Position numbers and translations under genes: made by a program. A stretch of DNA of 64,000 nt from Legionella sp. (GTDB lineage Bacteria > Pseudomonadota > Gammaproteobacteria > Legionellales > Legionellaceae): positions 80,367 through 144,366 of the forward strand of contig JARLJR010000008.1 in NCBI GenBank assembly GCA_031291095.1. The letters are read 5' to 3'. Under the pieces are notes generated by a model. That model did not search any database. It was not told where the DNA came from and saw only the letters and a list, made by a program, of their open reading frames with translations. Below are positions 7,686-16,650 of the stretch, in pieces. The first letter of the stretch is position 1. Every line of letters starts with the position of its first letter.

Positions 7686-10600
7686 ATGGCTGGCAGAAAA
7701 GAAAATCTTAAATCACTTTTTTCTAATACTCGTTCACGGGTCATTATCATTTTTACCGGAGTGCTGTTAGTACTTGCCGTTGTAATTGGCTACATTAAGT
7801 TGAGAGCCATTAATACCGGGCCAAGTGCGGAAGCAACTCTAAGTAATGCACCTGGAAGTATTCAATCGATTCCTGGGGTACTTGATCCCACTGCCCAATA
7901 TGCTCGCTTACAAGAGGAGCAAAACGTTACTCAAGCAAAACAAGCGCAGCAGACTGGGGGCAGTGCCATTCCTACTATTATTCGTACACAAGCCTTAGGT
8001 CAGGGAGTAGGGGTTATTGGTTCCCAGAATGGTCAAGGCGGTGTTGGCTTTGCTACGTTGGCTCGTGAAAATGAAGAAGGGGCACAACGCTCTTTATGGA
8101 TTCAAAATTTACAAAATAGTGGATGTTCAAAGTCTGTTCTCGCTCAAGTCTTAAGCCAGGGCGCGCAATTGTCCGATATTAAATCAGCATGTAGCTGTGC
8201 TCAATTAAAAGATAATGGTTATAAGTTACAAGACCTAAATCAGGTTTGTGCCTGTAAAGATTTGAAGGCTGCTGGATTTAATGCAAGGCAATTAAGAGAT
8301 GTTGGATATACCGCGAGTCGATTAAGAGATTGCGGTTTTAGTGCGTGTGAATTACGCAGTGCTGGTTTTACCGCCCAAGAAATGAAAGATGCAGGTTTTA
8401 CTGATGGTGAATTAAAAGGTGCTGGTTTTACCGACGATGAAATTAATCGGGCTAGTGGTTTACCACAGGGCATTTCTGCTGCTGATGTATTAAAAGCAGG
8501 ATGTAATGTTGATAACTTAACAAAGCTACGTAAACAAGGGGTAAGTGCCTCTGCGATCCGACGCATCAGTGGCTGTAGTGCTGAGGCTTTAAAAGCAGCA
8601 GGCTATACTGCTAAAGAATTAAGAGAAGCAGGCTTTAGCGCAGCTGATCTGCGAAAGGCAGGATTTACACCAGAGCAATTAAGGGCCGCAGGCTATAGTG
8701 CCAGAGATTTATTAAATGCCGGGTTTAGTCCTGAGGATTTAGCTAAGGCAGGATATACTGCCGCACAGATTAAAGAAGCTGAAACAGAATTACCGCCAGG
8801 AATTAGTGCGGATGATGTTAGAAAGGCTGGCTGTGATCCAGATGCATTAAAAAAAGAGAGGGCTGCGGGTGTTAGCGCCACACTAATAAAACAATATGCA
8901 GGTTGTAGCGCAGAAGCATTAAAAGCAGCAGGTTTTACTGCTGCAGAGTTAGCTAATGCCGGATTTACGCCTCAAGAAATTAGTGCTGCGACTCCGTTAA
9001 CCGATACGCAAATCAAAGCTGCTGGCTGTGATCCAACCGCATTGAAAAAATTATTTACAGCGGGTGTTAGTGCAAAGCGCATTAAAGATTTAAATGGCTG
9101 TAGTGCTGAGGCGTTAAAAAATGCAGGTTATGATGCTAAGTCATTACTTGACGCAGGTTATACTCCAGCGCAGCTACAGGCCGCGGGTTATACAACCAGC
9201 GATTTAGAAAATGCGGGCTTATCTCCTGCGGAAATTTTAGCTGCTGGACGCGTATCTGATTGCAGTGTTGATTCATTAAAGAGAGCTCGTGCTGCTGGTA
9301 TTAGTGCGGCAACGATTAAGAAAACCTTAGGTTGTTCTGCGAAAGCATTGAAGGATGCTGGGTATACTGCGAAAGAGCTAAAGGATGCAGGATTTACTGC
9401 AGCAGAATTAAAAAATGCAGGATTTACTGCGGCACAGCTTAAAGCCGCAGGGTTTAGTGCCAAGGAGCTTAAAGATGCTGGCTTTAGTGCCAAAGACCTG
9501 AAAGATGCGGGCTTTACGGCCGCACAACTTAAGGCTGCAGGGTTTAGTGCCAAAGATCTTAAGGATGCGGGTTTTAGCGCTAAAGATCTGAAAGATGCGG
9601 GTTTTAGTGCCAAAGATCTGCGAGATGCAGGCTTTACTGCAGCACAACTTAAAGATGCCGGTTTTAGCGCTAAAGATCTGAAAGATGCAGGTTTTAGTGC
9701 TGCTGAACTTAAAGCAGCTGGTTTTACCGCGGCCCAGCTTAAGGATGTGGGGTTTGGGGCTGCTGAGCTTAAAGCTGCCGGCTATAGCGCTAAAAACTTA
9801 AAGGATGCAGGATTTGCTGCGGCAGATTTAAATGCGGCAGGATTTACTCCAGCAGAGATGCAGTTAGTAGGCTTAGGTAACCCTAATGTACAACAAGGTG
9901 CATTTAGTGTTAGTGGGGTACCAAGCGTAGGTCAAGGTGGTGTAGCAAACCAAGGAGCTGCTGCGTCAAACCAGCAATTGCAGGCTATTTTAAACCGCCA
10001 AACCCAACAAATGGCAGAACAAAAATACCAGCAAAGAATTCAACAGCGAGGCGCAGATATGCTTTCTACTGCAAATCAGCTACTAGTAGATTGGAAAAAT
10101 GTTAGTACCCAAACCTATGCCGCTGGTAATGAAGATAAGACGGCTATTGCTAGTGCTGCTAATAATGGTGCAGGAGGCAATGGTGGACCACAAGGAATTA
10201 TGGGGGGGGCACAAGAACAAGTAGCAATAATTAAAACAGGCGATGTCTTATTTGCGGTGATGGATACTTCCGTTAATAGCGATGAGCCAGGCCCTATTCT
10301 TGCAACGATTGTTGCTGGAAAATTAAAGGGAACCAAATTAATTGGTAGCTTTAATTTGCCTTCAAAAGCGAACAAAATGGTTATTACTTTTAACACCATG
10401 TCTGTTCCTGGTGCTTCGAAAACCATATCGATTTCCGCTTTTGCAATTGATCCAAATACTGCGAGAACGGCTCTATCAAGTAGAACGAACCATCATTACT
10501 TGTTACGTTATGGTTCTCTGTTCGCTTCTTCGTTCCTTGAAGGATTTGGTAACGCATTCCAGTCAGCTAATACCACAGTAACTATTGGTGGTACTGGAGG

Positions 10601-10790
10601 AGGCAACAACGTAACGGTTGCCAATGGTGTTGGGCGCTCAACGTTGCAAAATGCGGTTATTGGATTGGCAACAGTGGGTAAAACCTGGGGACAACAAGCA
10701 CAGCAATTATTTAATACACCAACGACTGTTGAGGTATATGCTGGTAGTCCTTTAGGAGTGTTGTTTACACAAGACGTAAGATCACTTTAA
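7686..10790 (+). CDS. dotG: DotG/IcmE, VirB10-like core protein with a long decapeptide-repeat array
   Basis: DotG is the inner-membrane-anchored, VirB10-like channel protein spanning the periplasm. The 1034-residue product has a membrane helix at about 18-36, a Gln/Gly-rich stretch, then from about residue 150 to 730 an array of ten-residue repeats of the form A-G-[FY]-[ST]-A-x-[ED]-L-K-[DA]. About 16 near-identical copies run without a break from about 553 to 720. Earlier the array is punctuated by Cys-containing units (see findings). The C-terminal VirB10/TrbI domain starts at about 830 (IKTGDVLFAVMDTSVNSD). AGAAGGG before the ATG is the ribosome site. The L. pneumophila protein is about 1048 residues. 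Confidence 0.96.
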   Translation: MAGRKENLKSLFSNTRSRVIIIFTGVLLVLAVVIGYIKLRAINTGPSAEATLSNAPGSIQSIPGVLDPTAQYARLQEEQNVTQAKQAQQTGGSAIPTIIRTQALGQGVGVIGSQNGQGGVGFATLARENEEGAQRSLWIQNLQNSGCSKSVLAQVLSQGAQLSDIKSACSCAQLKDNGYKLQDLNQVCACKDLKAAGFNARQLRDVGYTASRLRDCGFSACELRSAGFTAQEMKDAGFTDGELKGAGFTDDEINRASGLPQGISAADVLKAGCNVDNLTKLRKQGVSASAIRRISGCSAEALKAAGYTAKELREAGFSAADLRKAGFTPEQLRAAGYSARDLLNAGFSPEDLAKAGYTAAQIKEAETELPPGISADDVRKAGCDPDALKKERAAGVSATLIKQYAGCSAEALKAAGFTAAELANAGFTPQEISAATPLTDTQIKAAGCDPTALKKLFTAGVSAKRIKDLNGCSAEALKNAGYDAKSLLDAGYTPAQLQAAGYTTSDLENAGLSPAEILAAGRVSDCSVDSLKRARAAGISAATIKKTLGCSAKALKDAGYTAKELKDAGFTAAELKNAGFTAAQLKAAGFSAKELKDAGFSAKDLKDAGFTAAQLKAAGFSAKDLKDAGFSAKDLKDAGFSAKDLRDAGFTAAQLKDAGFSAKDLKDAGFSAAELKAAGFTAAQLKDVGFGAAELKAAGYSAKNLKDAGFAAADLNAAGFTPAEMQLVGLGNPNVQQGAFSVSGVPSVGQGGVANQGAAASNQQLQAILNRQTQQMAEQKYQQRIQQRGADMLSTANQLLVDWKNVSTQTYAAGNEDKTAIASAANNGAGGNGGPQGIMGGAQEQVAIIKTGDVLFAVMDTSVNSDEPGPILATIVAGKLKGTKLIGSFNLPSKANKMVITFNTMSVPGASKTISISAFAIDPNTARTALSSRTNHHYLLRYGSLFASSFLEGFGNAFQSANTTVTIGGTGGGNNVTVANGVGRSTLQNAVIGLATVGKTWGQQAQQLFNTPTTVEVYAGSPLGVLFTQDVRSL

Positions 10791-10810
10791 TTTGACGGTA
10801 GAAGACGACG

Positions 10811-11653
10811 ATGGCAGAAAACGATCAAAACGATGAATATAAATTCGACGAGTATGAGTCTTATGACCACGAGTCAATGGGCAATGCTGAGTCAGGTTCA
10901 AGCCCTTCACCAAAACCACCTGGGAATTCTCCAAAGGGGCCTAATAAAGATGTGCGACGTAACGCATTAATTGCTGTAGGCGTTATTATTGCTGCTATGG
11001 TGGGATATAAAGTTGTTGGTGGCATTTTTTCAGGGAAAAGTACAACCCAGAATAAAGGGGGAAATCTTCCTCCTGCGCCAGTTGCTGTGGTTGCTCCTCA
11101 GCAACAAATACAACCAATGCCACAACTTCAACCACAACCGGTTCACCAGGAAGTTACTCCTCAGCCCATTCAGCAGCCAACGCTTCCAGTGGCACATGAG
11201 GATGCTGCACTGAAACAACAAGTTGAATCTATTGCGACAAACCAGCAAAATGTGCAATCACAGGTTTCTTCAATGAACGAGCAAGTTGGAAATGTAAATA
11301 ATAATATTAACAACTTAAGCACGCAAATTAACCAACTTAACCAGACAATTACTGATTTGACCAATCAGTTAAATAAGCAGTCAGAAGTAATTGCAATATT
11401 AATGGAACGTACAAAGCCTAAGGTGGTTCGCAGAATGCTGCCTCCACAGCGCTATGGCCAAGCAAATATTTATTATATTAATGCAGTAATTCCTGGTCGG
11501 GCTTGGCTAATTGGTACAAATGGTTCTACACTTACAGTAAGAGAAGGGACAAAGATTGCGGGATATGGAGTCGTTAAGCTTATTGATTCTATGGAAGGTC
11601 GAGTCTTAACGAGTTCTGGACGGATAATTAAGTTTAGTCAAGACGATAGTTGA
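10811..11653 (+). CDS. dotF: DotF/IcmG, inner-membrane core-complex protein
   Basis: An inner-membrane protein that contacts DotG and lies around the channel, reported to bind some effectors. It is 280 residues, against about 269 in L. pneumophila. An acidic, Ser/Pro-rich cytoplasmic N-terminus (about 1-53) precedes a membrane helix (about 54-72). A Pro/Gln-rich linker and a coiled coil (about 130-195; heptad-like SQVSSMNEQVGNVNNNINNL) follow, and then a C-terminal beta domain ending VLTSSGRIIKFSQ. The ribosome site (GAAGACGACG) is weak, so translation may depend on flow from dotG, 20 bases upstream. Confidence 0.94.
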   Translation: MAENDQNDEYKFDEYESYDHESMGNAESGSSPSPKPPGNSPKGPNKDVRRNALIAVGVIIAAMVGYKVVGGIFSGKSTTQNKGGNLPPAPVAVVAPQQQIQPMPQLQPQPVHQEVTPQPIQQPTLPVAHEDAALKQQVESIATNQQNVQSQVSSMNEQVGNVNNNINNLSTQINQLNQTITDLTNQLNKQSEVIAILMERTKPKVVRRMLPPQRYGQANIYYINAVIPGRAWLIGTNGSTLTVREGTKIAGYGVVKLIDSMEGRVLTSSGRIIKFSQDDS

Positions 11654-11664
11654 GGTAAAAATAT

Positions 11665-12246
11665 ATGGCTGATTCAACATGTACAGGCGGGACGGTTGCG
11701 TGCTGGGTAGCGAGTCAGGCAAACATACTAACCAATATTGCAAATTCATTGGTGCCTGTACAACGCTTAATCACGGGCGGTGCATATCTAATAGGTTGTG
11801 CTTTTTTATTTAAAGCAATTTACAGCCTAAAAGTATATGGTGAGGCACGGACGATGATGTCCAGTCACACAAGTGTTAAAGAGCCTGTAGTCTATTTGAT
11901 GGTAGGGGCAATATTTATTTATTTCCCGACAGCATTTGCAACGTTAATGCAGAGCACTTTTGGTTATCAAAATGTTCTTCAATACGCCCCAGTAAACAGT
12001 AGCAATCAGACATTAGATTTCTTGTTTGGTAATGGGAGTGTGGTCGGAAGGCCGCTGACGATTATCATCCAGGTTATTGGGCTGGTCGCTTTTGTGAGAG
12101 GGTGGGTGTTGATCGCGCGTTCAGCGTCACAAGGGCAACCTCCAGGAGGAACAGGAAAGGGTTTAGTCCATGTTTTTGGGGGAATTTTGGCAATCAATAT
12201 TGTAGGGACTATCAATATGATTAATAATACAATATACGGCACGTGA
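11665..12246 (+). CDS. dotE: DotE/IcmC, polytopic inner-membrane Dot/Icm protein
   Basis: A 193-residue inner-membrane protein with four likely helices at about residues 34-52, 73-95, 125-147 and 165-185. It is related to IcmD/DotP and DotV, which share the pattern NLTxLIxAGSYLxGxxF. The role is required for effector transport, but its exact position in the machine is poorly known. GAGG at about 11651, overlapping the dotF stop, drives the ATG. The length equals the L. pneumophila protein to within one or two residues. Confidence 0.93.
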   Translation: MADSTCTGGTVACWVASQANILTNIANSLVPVQRLITGGAYLIGCAFLFKAIYSLKVYGEARTMMSSHTSVKEPVVYLMVGAIFIYFPTAFATLMQSTFGYQNVLQYAPVNSSNQTLDFLFGNGSVVGRPLTIIIQVIGLVAFVRGWVLIARSASQGQPPGGTGKGLVHVFGGILAINIVGTINMINNTIYGT

Positions 12247-12291
12247 TAGTATGTTAGTGTGTATTTTTACTTTTAAATTTAGGAGACAATA

Positions 12292-12696
12292 GTGAAAAGT
12301 AAAATCATTAGTAAAGCGGGCTTCAAGTCTTGGTTGAGCAGTATTGTTTGTCTAAGCTTATTAGCCTTAATTTGCCAGGATGCAGTTGCTGGTGGAAGTA
12401 TGACTATAGGCGCAATGGCGTCATCAATTACAGGGTCATTTACGAACCTAACTAAATTAATTACAGCAGGTTCTTATTTGGCTGGTTTGGGTTTTTCAAT
12501 CGGTGCGATTATGAAGTTTAAGCAGCACAAAGATAACCCAACTCAAATCCCAATTGGTACACCTATCGCGTTAGTCTTTATTGCGGCTGCGTTACTGTTC
12601 CTCCCTTCAATTTTAGGGGTAACTGGAGCTACCATGTTCGGTTCTGCAGGCGGTAAAACAGCAGGTCCTACTGGTACTGTATATACTGGCTCATAA
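12292..12696 (+). CDS. icmD: IcmD/DotP, small inner-membrane Dot/Icm protein
   Basis: A 134-residue membrane protein, a paralogue of DotE. It has a signal-like first helix (about 13-33, ending near QDAVAGG), a helix with ITAGSYLAGLGFSIGAIMKF (about 58-78) and a third at about 93-113. The GTG start is chosen because TAGGAG lies at 12279-12284, and the mature pattern fits the family. It is the last gene before a perfect hairpin with a short T-rich tail, so it may close the dotK-icmD transcription unit. Confidence 0.92.
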   Translation: MKSKIISKAGFKSWLSSIVCLSLLALICQDAVAGGSMTIGAMASSITGSFTNLTKLITAGSYLAGLGFSIGAIMKFKQHKDNPTQIPIGTPIALVFIAAALLFLPSILGVTGATMFGSAGGKTAGPTGTVYTGS

Positions 12697-12712
12697 TAAT
12701 TGGGTTGCAACA

Positions 12713-12745
12713 AAAGCGGGTAAATTCGATTTACCCGCTTTGTTT
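12713..12745 (+). terminator. Hairpin terminator after icmD
   Basis: The arms AAAGCGGGTAAAT (12713-12725) and ATTTACCCGCTTT (12729-12741) are perfectly complementary over 13 bp, with a three-base loop TCG, followed by GTTTAT. The structure would split icmD from dotN, or lower the transcript level passing into dotN-dotO. Confidence 0.8.
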
Positions 12746-12843
12746 ATATAAAGTAGTTACATTTCTAATTGGGTCCATAGGCCGTGATAGTAAAAATATC
12801 AGTTAATAATTAAAGGTTGTATTGGGCAACGTGAGCTGAAAAT

Positions 12844-13470
12844 ATGGCAGTGAATCAAGAAAAAAAACAGTTGAAGTTACTGGCTACGCCAGGTTCATGG
12901 CGTTTATATTCAGCCAGAAAAGTCGACGAACGATTTAAGTCATATGAGCAAAAAGTTTTGCAACGAGATCGTTATACTTGCCAATTTTGCGGTTTTCAAG
13001 CACGCCTCTTTCAAGAAGTAGTAAATCTTGATAATAATTATTCCAACAATAAACTACCAAATCTGGTAACTGCTTGTTGCTTTTGTGCACAGTGCTTTTT
13101 TATTGAATCTGTTGGTGTTGGTGGATATGGTGGTGGAACATTGATCTATCTTCCTGAACTAACCCAGATGGAGTTAAATAGTCTATGCCACGTGCTTTTC
13201 TGTGCTATAACTAACGATACTGGGTATAAATCCAGTGCGCAGAATATTTATCGCGGATTTAAATTTCGTTCACAGCTGGTAGAGGAAAAATTTGGTGAGG
13301 GGACAAGTGATCCTGCCATTTTTGGTCAATTAATGATTGACGCTGGGGTGAATGATGAAGAAAGAAGGTCACAACTGTTTAAAAATATACTTTTATTGCC
13401 TTCTCGAGCAAAGTTTCGTAAACAGATCGAAAAATGGGCTGCGAGTGCCTTAGAAGAAATTACTGTATAA
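12844..13470 (+). CDS. dotN: DotN/IcmJ, zinc-binding coupling-complex protein
   Basis: DotN binds the C-terminal tail of DotL and is a cytoplasmic part of the coupling complex. The 208-residue length matches L. pneumophila IcmJ. A HNH-like zinc site is visible: Cys-x-x-Cys in YTCQFCGFQ (about residues 46-49) and a second Cys cluster in TACCFCAQCFF (about 77-83). The fold is nuclease-like, but nuclease activity is not implied. The start ATG follows GAGC only, a weak ribosome site. It sits between two structured intergenic regions (hairpin before, double stem-loop after). Confidence 0.93.
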   Translation: MAVNQEKKQLKLLATPGSWRLYSARKVDERFKSYEQKVLQRDRYTCQFCGFQARLFQEVVNLDNNYSNNKLPNLVTACCFCAQCFFIESVGVGGYGGGTLIYLPELTQMELNSLCHVLFCAITNDTGYKSSAQNIYRGFKFRSQLVEEKFGEGTSDPAIFGQLMIDAGVNDEERRSQLFKNILLLPSRAKFRKQIEKWAASALEEITV

Positions 13471-13480
13471 GGTTCGTTGA

Positions 13481-13524
13481 TCTAGTGGTTGTTTCCATTT
13501 TTTCCACTAGAGTAGAAATGGAAA
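13481..13524 (+). promoter_or_regulatory. Interlocking stem-loops (possible H-type pseudoknot) in the dotO leader
   Basis: Two perfect inverted repeats interlock. Stem 1 pairs TCTAGTGG (13481-13488) with CCACTAGA (13504-13511). Stem 2 pairs TTTCCATTT (13492-13500), which lies in the loop of stem 1, with AAATGGAAA (13516-13524). The connecting loops are three, three and four bases. This is pseudoknot topology, or two mutually exclusive hairpins. It ends 35 bases before the dotO start. No T-run follows, so it is not a standard terminator. Confidence 0.6.
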
Positions 13525-13559
13525 TTGACCCTAAGCTATACTAAATGGGGATAATAAAA

Positions 13560-16500
13560 ATGGCGCATTGGTCAGAATCTTTTTTTGACGGGGTTGATAC
13601 CTTCTTTGCCTGGCTAAGTACTTCACTTAAGCAAACAACAGAGTCATACATTGATTTAGAAACGGCGGATAGTCCGACCGTTCTGGTAAATCATGATGGT
13701 TCTTTATTATCAATCATTAAAGTCGAAGGAATTTCGGCACTTGCAGGTCCTTCAGAATTTGAGCAGCTGGTTGCAGGCTTAACAAATGCGTTTCAAGCGG
13801 CTATGGGACGACCAGGCCATGGCTTACAGGTTTATTTTAGCCATGATAAGCAAAATATCAGAAAGTTAATTCGCGATATTTATGATCCAGCAATGGCGAC
13901 TGCAAAACGTCTTGATTTAAATTTAGGCGATCTTTTTGAAGAGCGTACTGACTACATGGCACAGTATTGTGCTGAAGAACGGTTATTTTTTGTATTAGTC
14001 ACCAGACCCTTCAACTTAACAACGGAACAATTAAAAGCGGCTAGTAAAGCGAAAATGAAGATGCTAAAAGATACTAAAGCACCTCCATTTAAAAGCAGCC
14101 AAACGATTTATGCAGCAGTTCCTGAATTACGTGATACTCATGATGCTTATGTTCGTGCCATCATGAATGATTTAGATTCCTTGCATGTTGCAGGAAAATT
14201 ATTAGAGGTTCATGACGCAGTGCATGCGATTCGCATGACTGCCGATCCAGATTATACCGCTGATGATTGGCGTGCTACTTTGCCTGGGGACATGCTCCCT
14301 GTACGAGAATTTAATAGTTTTGATGGCGATGCCTCAGATCTATTATGGCCCTCATTAGCCAAACAGGTACTGCCACGAGATGCTGAGGTTTTAGATTTAC
14401 GCACCGTTCAAGTTGGCGATAAGATTTACTCATCCACCTATATCGATTTATTTCCTAAGGATGTAAGGCCTTTTGTGTATTTGTTTGGACGTATCTTGCC
14501 GTCGCATATTCCTTGGAAAATTTCATTTTTAATTGAAAGTGAAGGATTGGGCACAATTAAATTAAAAGGTCTTTTGGCTGGGATTTTAAGTTTTAGCTCG
14601 GCACAAAACCGTTTAATTAGTGACTCCGTTAACTTACTAAAATATTTACAACTTAATACGGATGAATCAATTGTTCGTTTACGCGTGGTGGCCACAACTT
14701 GGGCACCTGAAGGGCGAGTGCCTTTATTACGTCAACGCAGTTCTGAATTAGTTAAAGCAGTTCAAGGCTGGGGTTCTACGGATGTGTCTGAAATTTGCGG
14801 TGATCCCTTTGGTGGTTTTGTATCCAGCATGTTAGCGGGAACACTGAATAGCACCGCAGTACCTACAGTTGCTCCTTTAAGCGCGGTAGTTTCCATGCTG
14901 CCCATTACTCGCCCTGCATCACCATGGGGTAAAGGGGCATTACTTTTTAGATCCCCTGATGGGAAGCCTTGGCCATTCCAACCCGGTTCTACTGAACAAA
15001 CTACATGGATTGATCTGGTTTATGCGCGCCCTGGTTCAGGTAAATCCGTTCTGTCTAACGCGATCAATTTGGCGCTCTGTCTATCTGGTGGTTTATTACG
15101 CTTGCCTCGCATCGCTATTATTGATATAGGACCATCAAGTAGTGGGTTGATTTCGCTTTTACAAGAAGCATTACCTGCTTCAAAACGCCACTTAGTGGCT
15201 TATCACCGTTTAAGAATGACGCCAGATTATTCAATTAATCCGTTTGATACTCAATTAGGCTGCCGTTACCCAACAGCCTTAGAGCGTGCATTCTTGGTGA
15301 ACTTTATTACCTTATTGACAACACCATTAGGTGCAGAGAAACCCTATGATGGGATGCCTGATCTTGCAGGTATGGTTGTCGATGAATTATTTAAAAGTAT
15401 GGCGGATGAATTTAACCCAACGCCTTATGCCCCAGGTGTTGAAGTATTCCTAGATAGCATTTTGGAAGAGATTGGTTTTGTTCGTGACTCAAAATCAACC
15501 TGGTGGGAAGTGACTGATTCATTATACTCCGCAGGATTTGAGCATGAAGCGATGCTGGCTCAACGTTATGCTATGCCCCTACTTGCGGACGCGGCTTCTA
15601 TTTGCCGTACCCCTTCGATTGAAGACTTGTATGAAAAGATTACCGCTCCTACAGGTGAGTCCTTAATTAATGCGTTTTCGCGAATGATTTCTGCTGCGGT
15701 GCGTGAATACCCTATTTTATCACGGGTGACTAGTTTTGATATTGGGGATGCACGCGTAGTTTCTCTAGACCTTGACGAAGTAGCTAAGAGCGGGGGGGAC
15801 GCAGCGGACCGACAAACGGCGGTAATGTATATGTTGGCGCGCTATGTTTTGGCTCGACATTATTATTTAACTGAAGAAAGTTTGAATAATATTCCCGAAC
15901 AATACAAGGAATACCATAAGGAACGCGTGCGCGAGATACGTGAAGATCATAAGCGTATTGTTTATGACGAATTCCACCGTACTTCAAAATCAGCAGCTGT
16001 GCGTGAACAAGTAATTATCGACATGCGCGAAGGACGAAAATGGAAAGTACAAATTGCTTTGCTCTCTCAGTCTGTGGATGACTTTGATCCAGTAATGATC
16101 GATTTTGCGACCGCAATTTATATTATGGACGCCGGACCTTCTCAAGCGATTGAAAAAACCACGTCCATATTTGGACTTTCTGAAACAGCGAAAGCTGCGT
16201 TACGCAATAGGGTACATGGTCCTCGACTTGGGGGAGCCACCTTCCTTGCTCAATTTGCTACTAAGAGCGGGGTAAACGTGCAATTGCTCACCCTAACATT
16301 AGGGCCGGTTGAATTGTGGGCGTTTAGTACGACTGCTGAGGATGCTTCAGTGAGAAACCATTTGTACCGCCATCTTGGACCTGCTGAGGCGCGACGCGTG
16401 TTAGCCGCTTTATTCCCCAATGGTTCTGTCGCTAAAGAGATTGAGACTCGTTTAGCGGGGATGAAGGAGAAAATTGGTTTAATTGAAGAAGACATGAAGG

Positions 16501-16589
16501 AAAGTATTGTAGAACAATTAATTAATGACATCCTTGATGCCTATTCAAAGAACCCTGATGTTAAGAGTTTACCTGCCAAGCTCACTTAA
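13560..16589 (+). CDS. dotO: DotO/IcmB, VirB4-like ATPase of Dot/Icm
   Basis: DotO is the VirB4/TraU-type ATPase that forms the cytoplasmic ring with DotB and powers assembly and transport. With the ATG at 13560 (MAHWSESFF) the product is 1009 residues, the length I know for L. pneumophila IcmB. The upstream ATG at 13545 would add five residues but would place GGGGA, the likely ribosome site, inside the gene. The Walker A motif ARPGSGKSV is at about 488-496 and the Walker B motif IVYDEFHR at about 798-805. The C-terminus has the family's Arg-rich finger region. In L. pneumophila tphA, icmF and icmH follow; here they do not. Confidence 0.96.
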   Translation: MAHWSESFFDGVDTFFAWLSTSLKQTTESYIDLETADSPTVLVNHDGSLLSIIKVEGISALAGPSEFEQLVAGLTNAFQAAMGRPGHGLQVYFSHDKQNIRKLIRDIYDPAMATAKRLDLNLGDLFEERTDYMAQYCAEERLFFVLVTRPFNLTTEQLKAASKAKMKMLKDTKAPPFKSSQTIYAAVPELRDTHDAYVRAIMNDLDSLHVAGKLLEVHDAVHAIRMTADPDYTADDWRATLPGDMLPVREFNSFDGDASDLLWPSLAKQVLPRDAEVLDLRTVQVGDKIYSSTYIDLFPKDVRPFVYLFGRILPSHIPWKISFLIESEGLGTIKLKGLLAGILSFSSAQNRLISDSVNLLKYLQLNTDESIVRLRVVATTWAPEGRVPLLRQRSSELVKAVQGWGSTDVSEICGDPFGGFVSSMLAGTLNSTAVPTVAPLSAVVSMLPITRPASPWGKGALLFRSPDGKPWPFQPGSTEQTTWIDLVYARPGSGKSVLSNAINLALCLSGGLLRLPRIAIIDIGPSSSGLISLLQEALPASKRHLVAYHRLRMTPDYSINPFDTQLGCRYPTALERAFLVNFITLLTTPLGAEKPYDGMPDLAGMVVDELFKSMADEFNPTPYAPGVEVFLDSILEEIGFVRDSKSTWWEVTDSLYSAGFEHEAMLAQRYAMPLLADAASICRTPSIEDLYEKITAPTGESLINAFSRMISAAVREYPILSRVTSFDIGDARVVSLDLDEVAKSGGDAADRQTAVMYMLARYVLARHYYLTEESLNNIPEQYKEYHKERVREIREDHKRIVYDEFHRTSKSAAVREQVIIDMREGRKWKVQIALLSQSVDDFDPVMIDFATAIYIMDAGPSQAIEKTTSIFGLSETAKAALRNRVHGPRLGGATFLAQFATKSGVNVQLLTLTLGPVELWAFSTTAEDASVRNHLYRHLGPAEARRVLAALFPNGSVAKEIETRLAGMKEKIGLIEEDMKESIVEQLINDILDAYSKNPDVKSLPAKLT

Positions 16590-16611
16590 TATTGCCTTAA
16601 GAATACTTAAA

Positions 16612-16646
16612 TATAATGCGCCTCATCTTATAACATTGGATGAGGT
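16612..16646 (+). promoter_or_regulatory. -10 element and hairpin covering the ribosome site of the LURP-like gene
   Basis: TATAAT lies at 16612-16617. CCTCATC (16621-16627) is complementary to GATGAGG (16639-16645), whose GAGG is the ribosome site of the ATG at 16651. If the left arm is transcribed, the stem would hide that site. The transcript start predicted from the -10 (about 16624) would cut the left arm, so the regulatory role is uncertain. Confidence 0.35.
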
Positions 16647-16650
16647 CATT

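Noticed and set aside
8240..9647. Several long reverse-strand open frames with repeated sequence opposite dotG
   Set aside because: They are mirror images of the dotG repeat array; the repeated composition keeps other frames open. No ribosome sites or own features.
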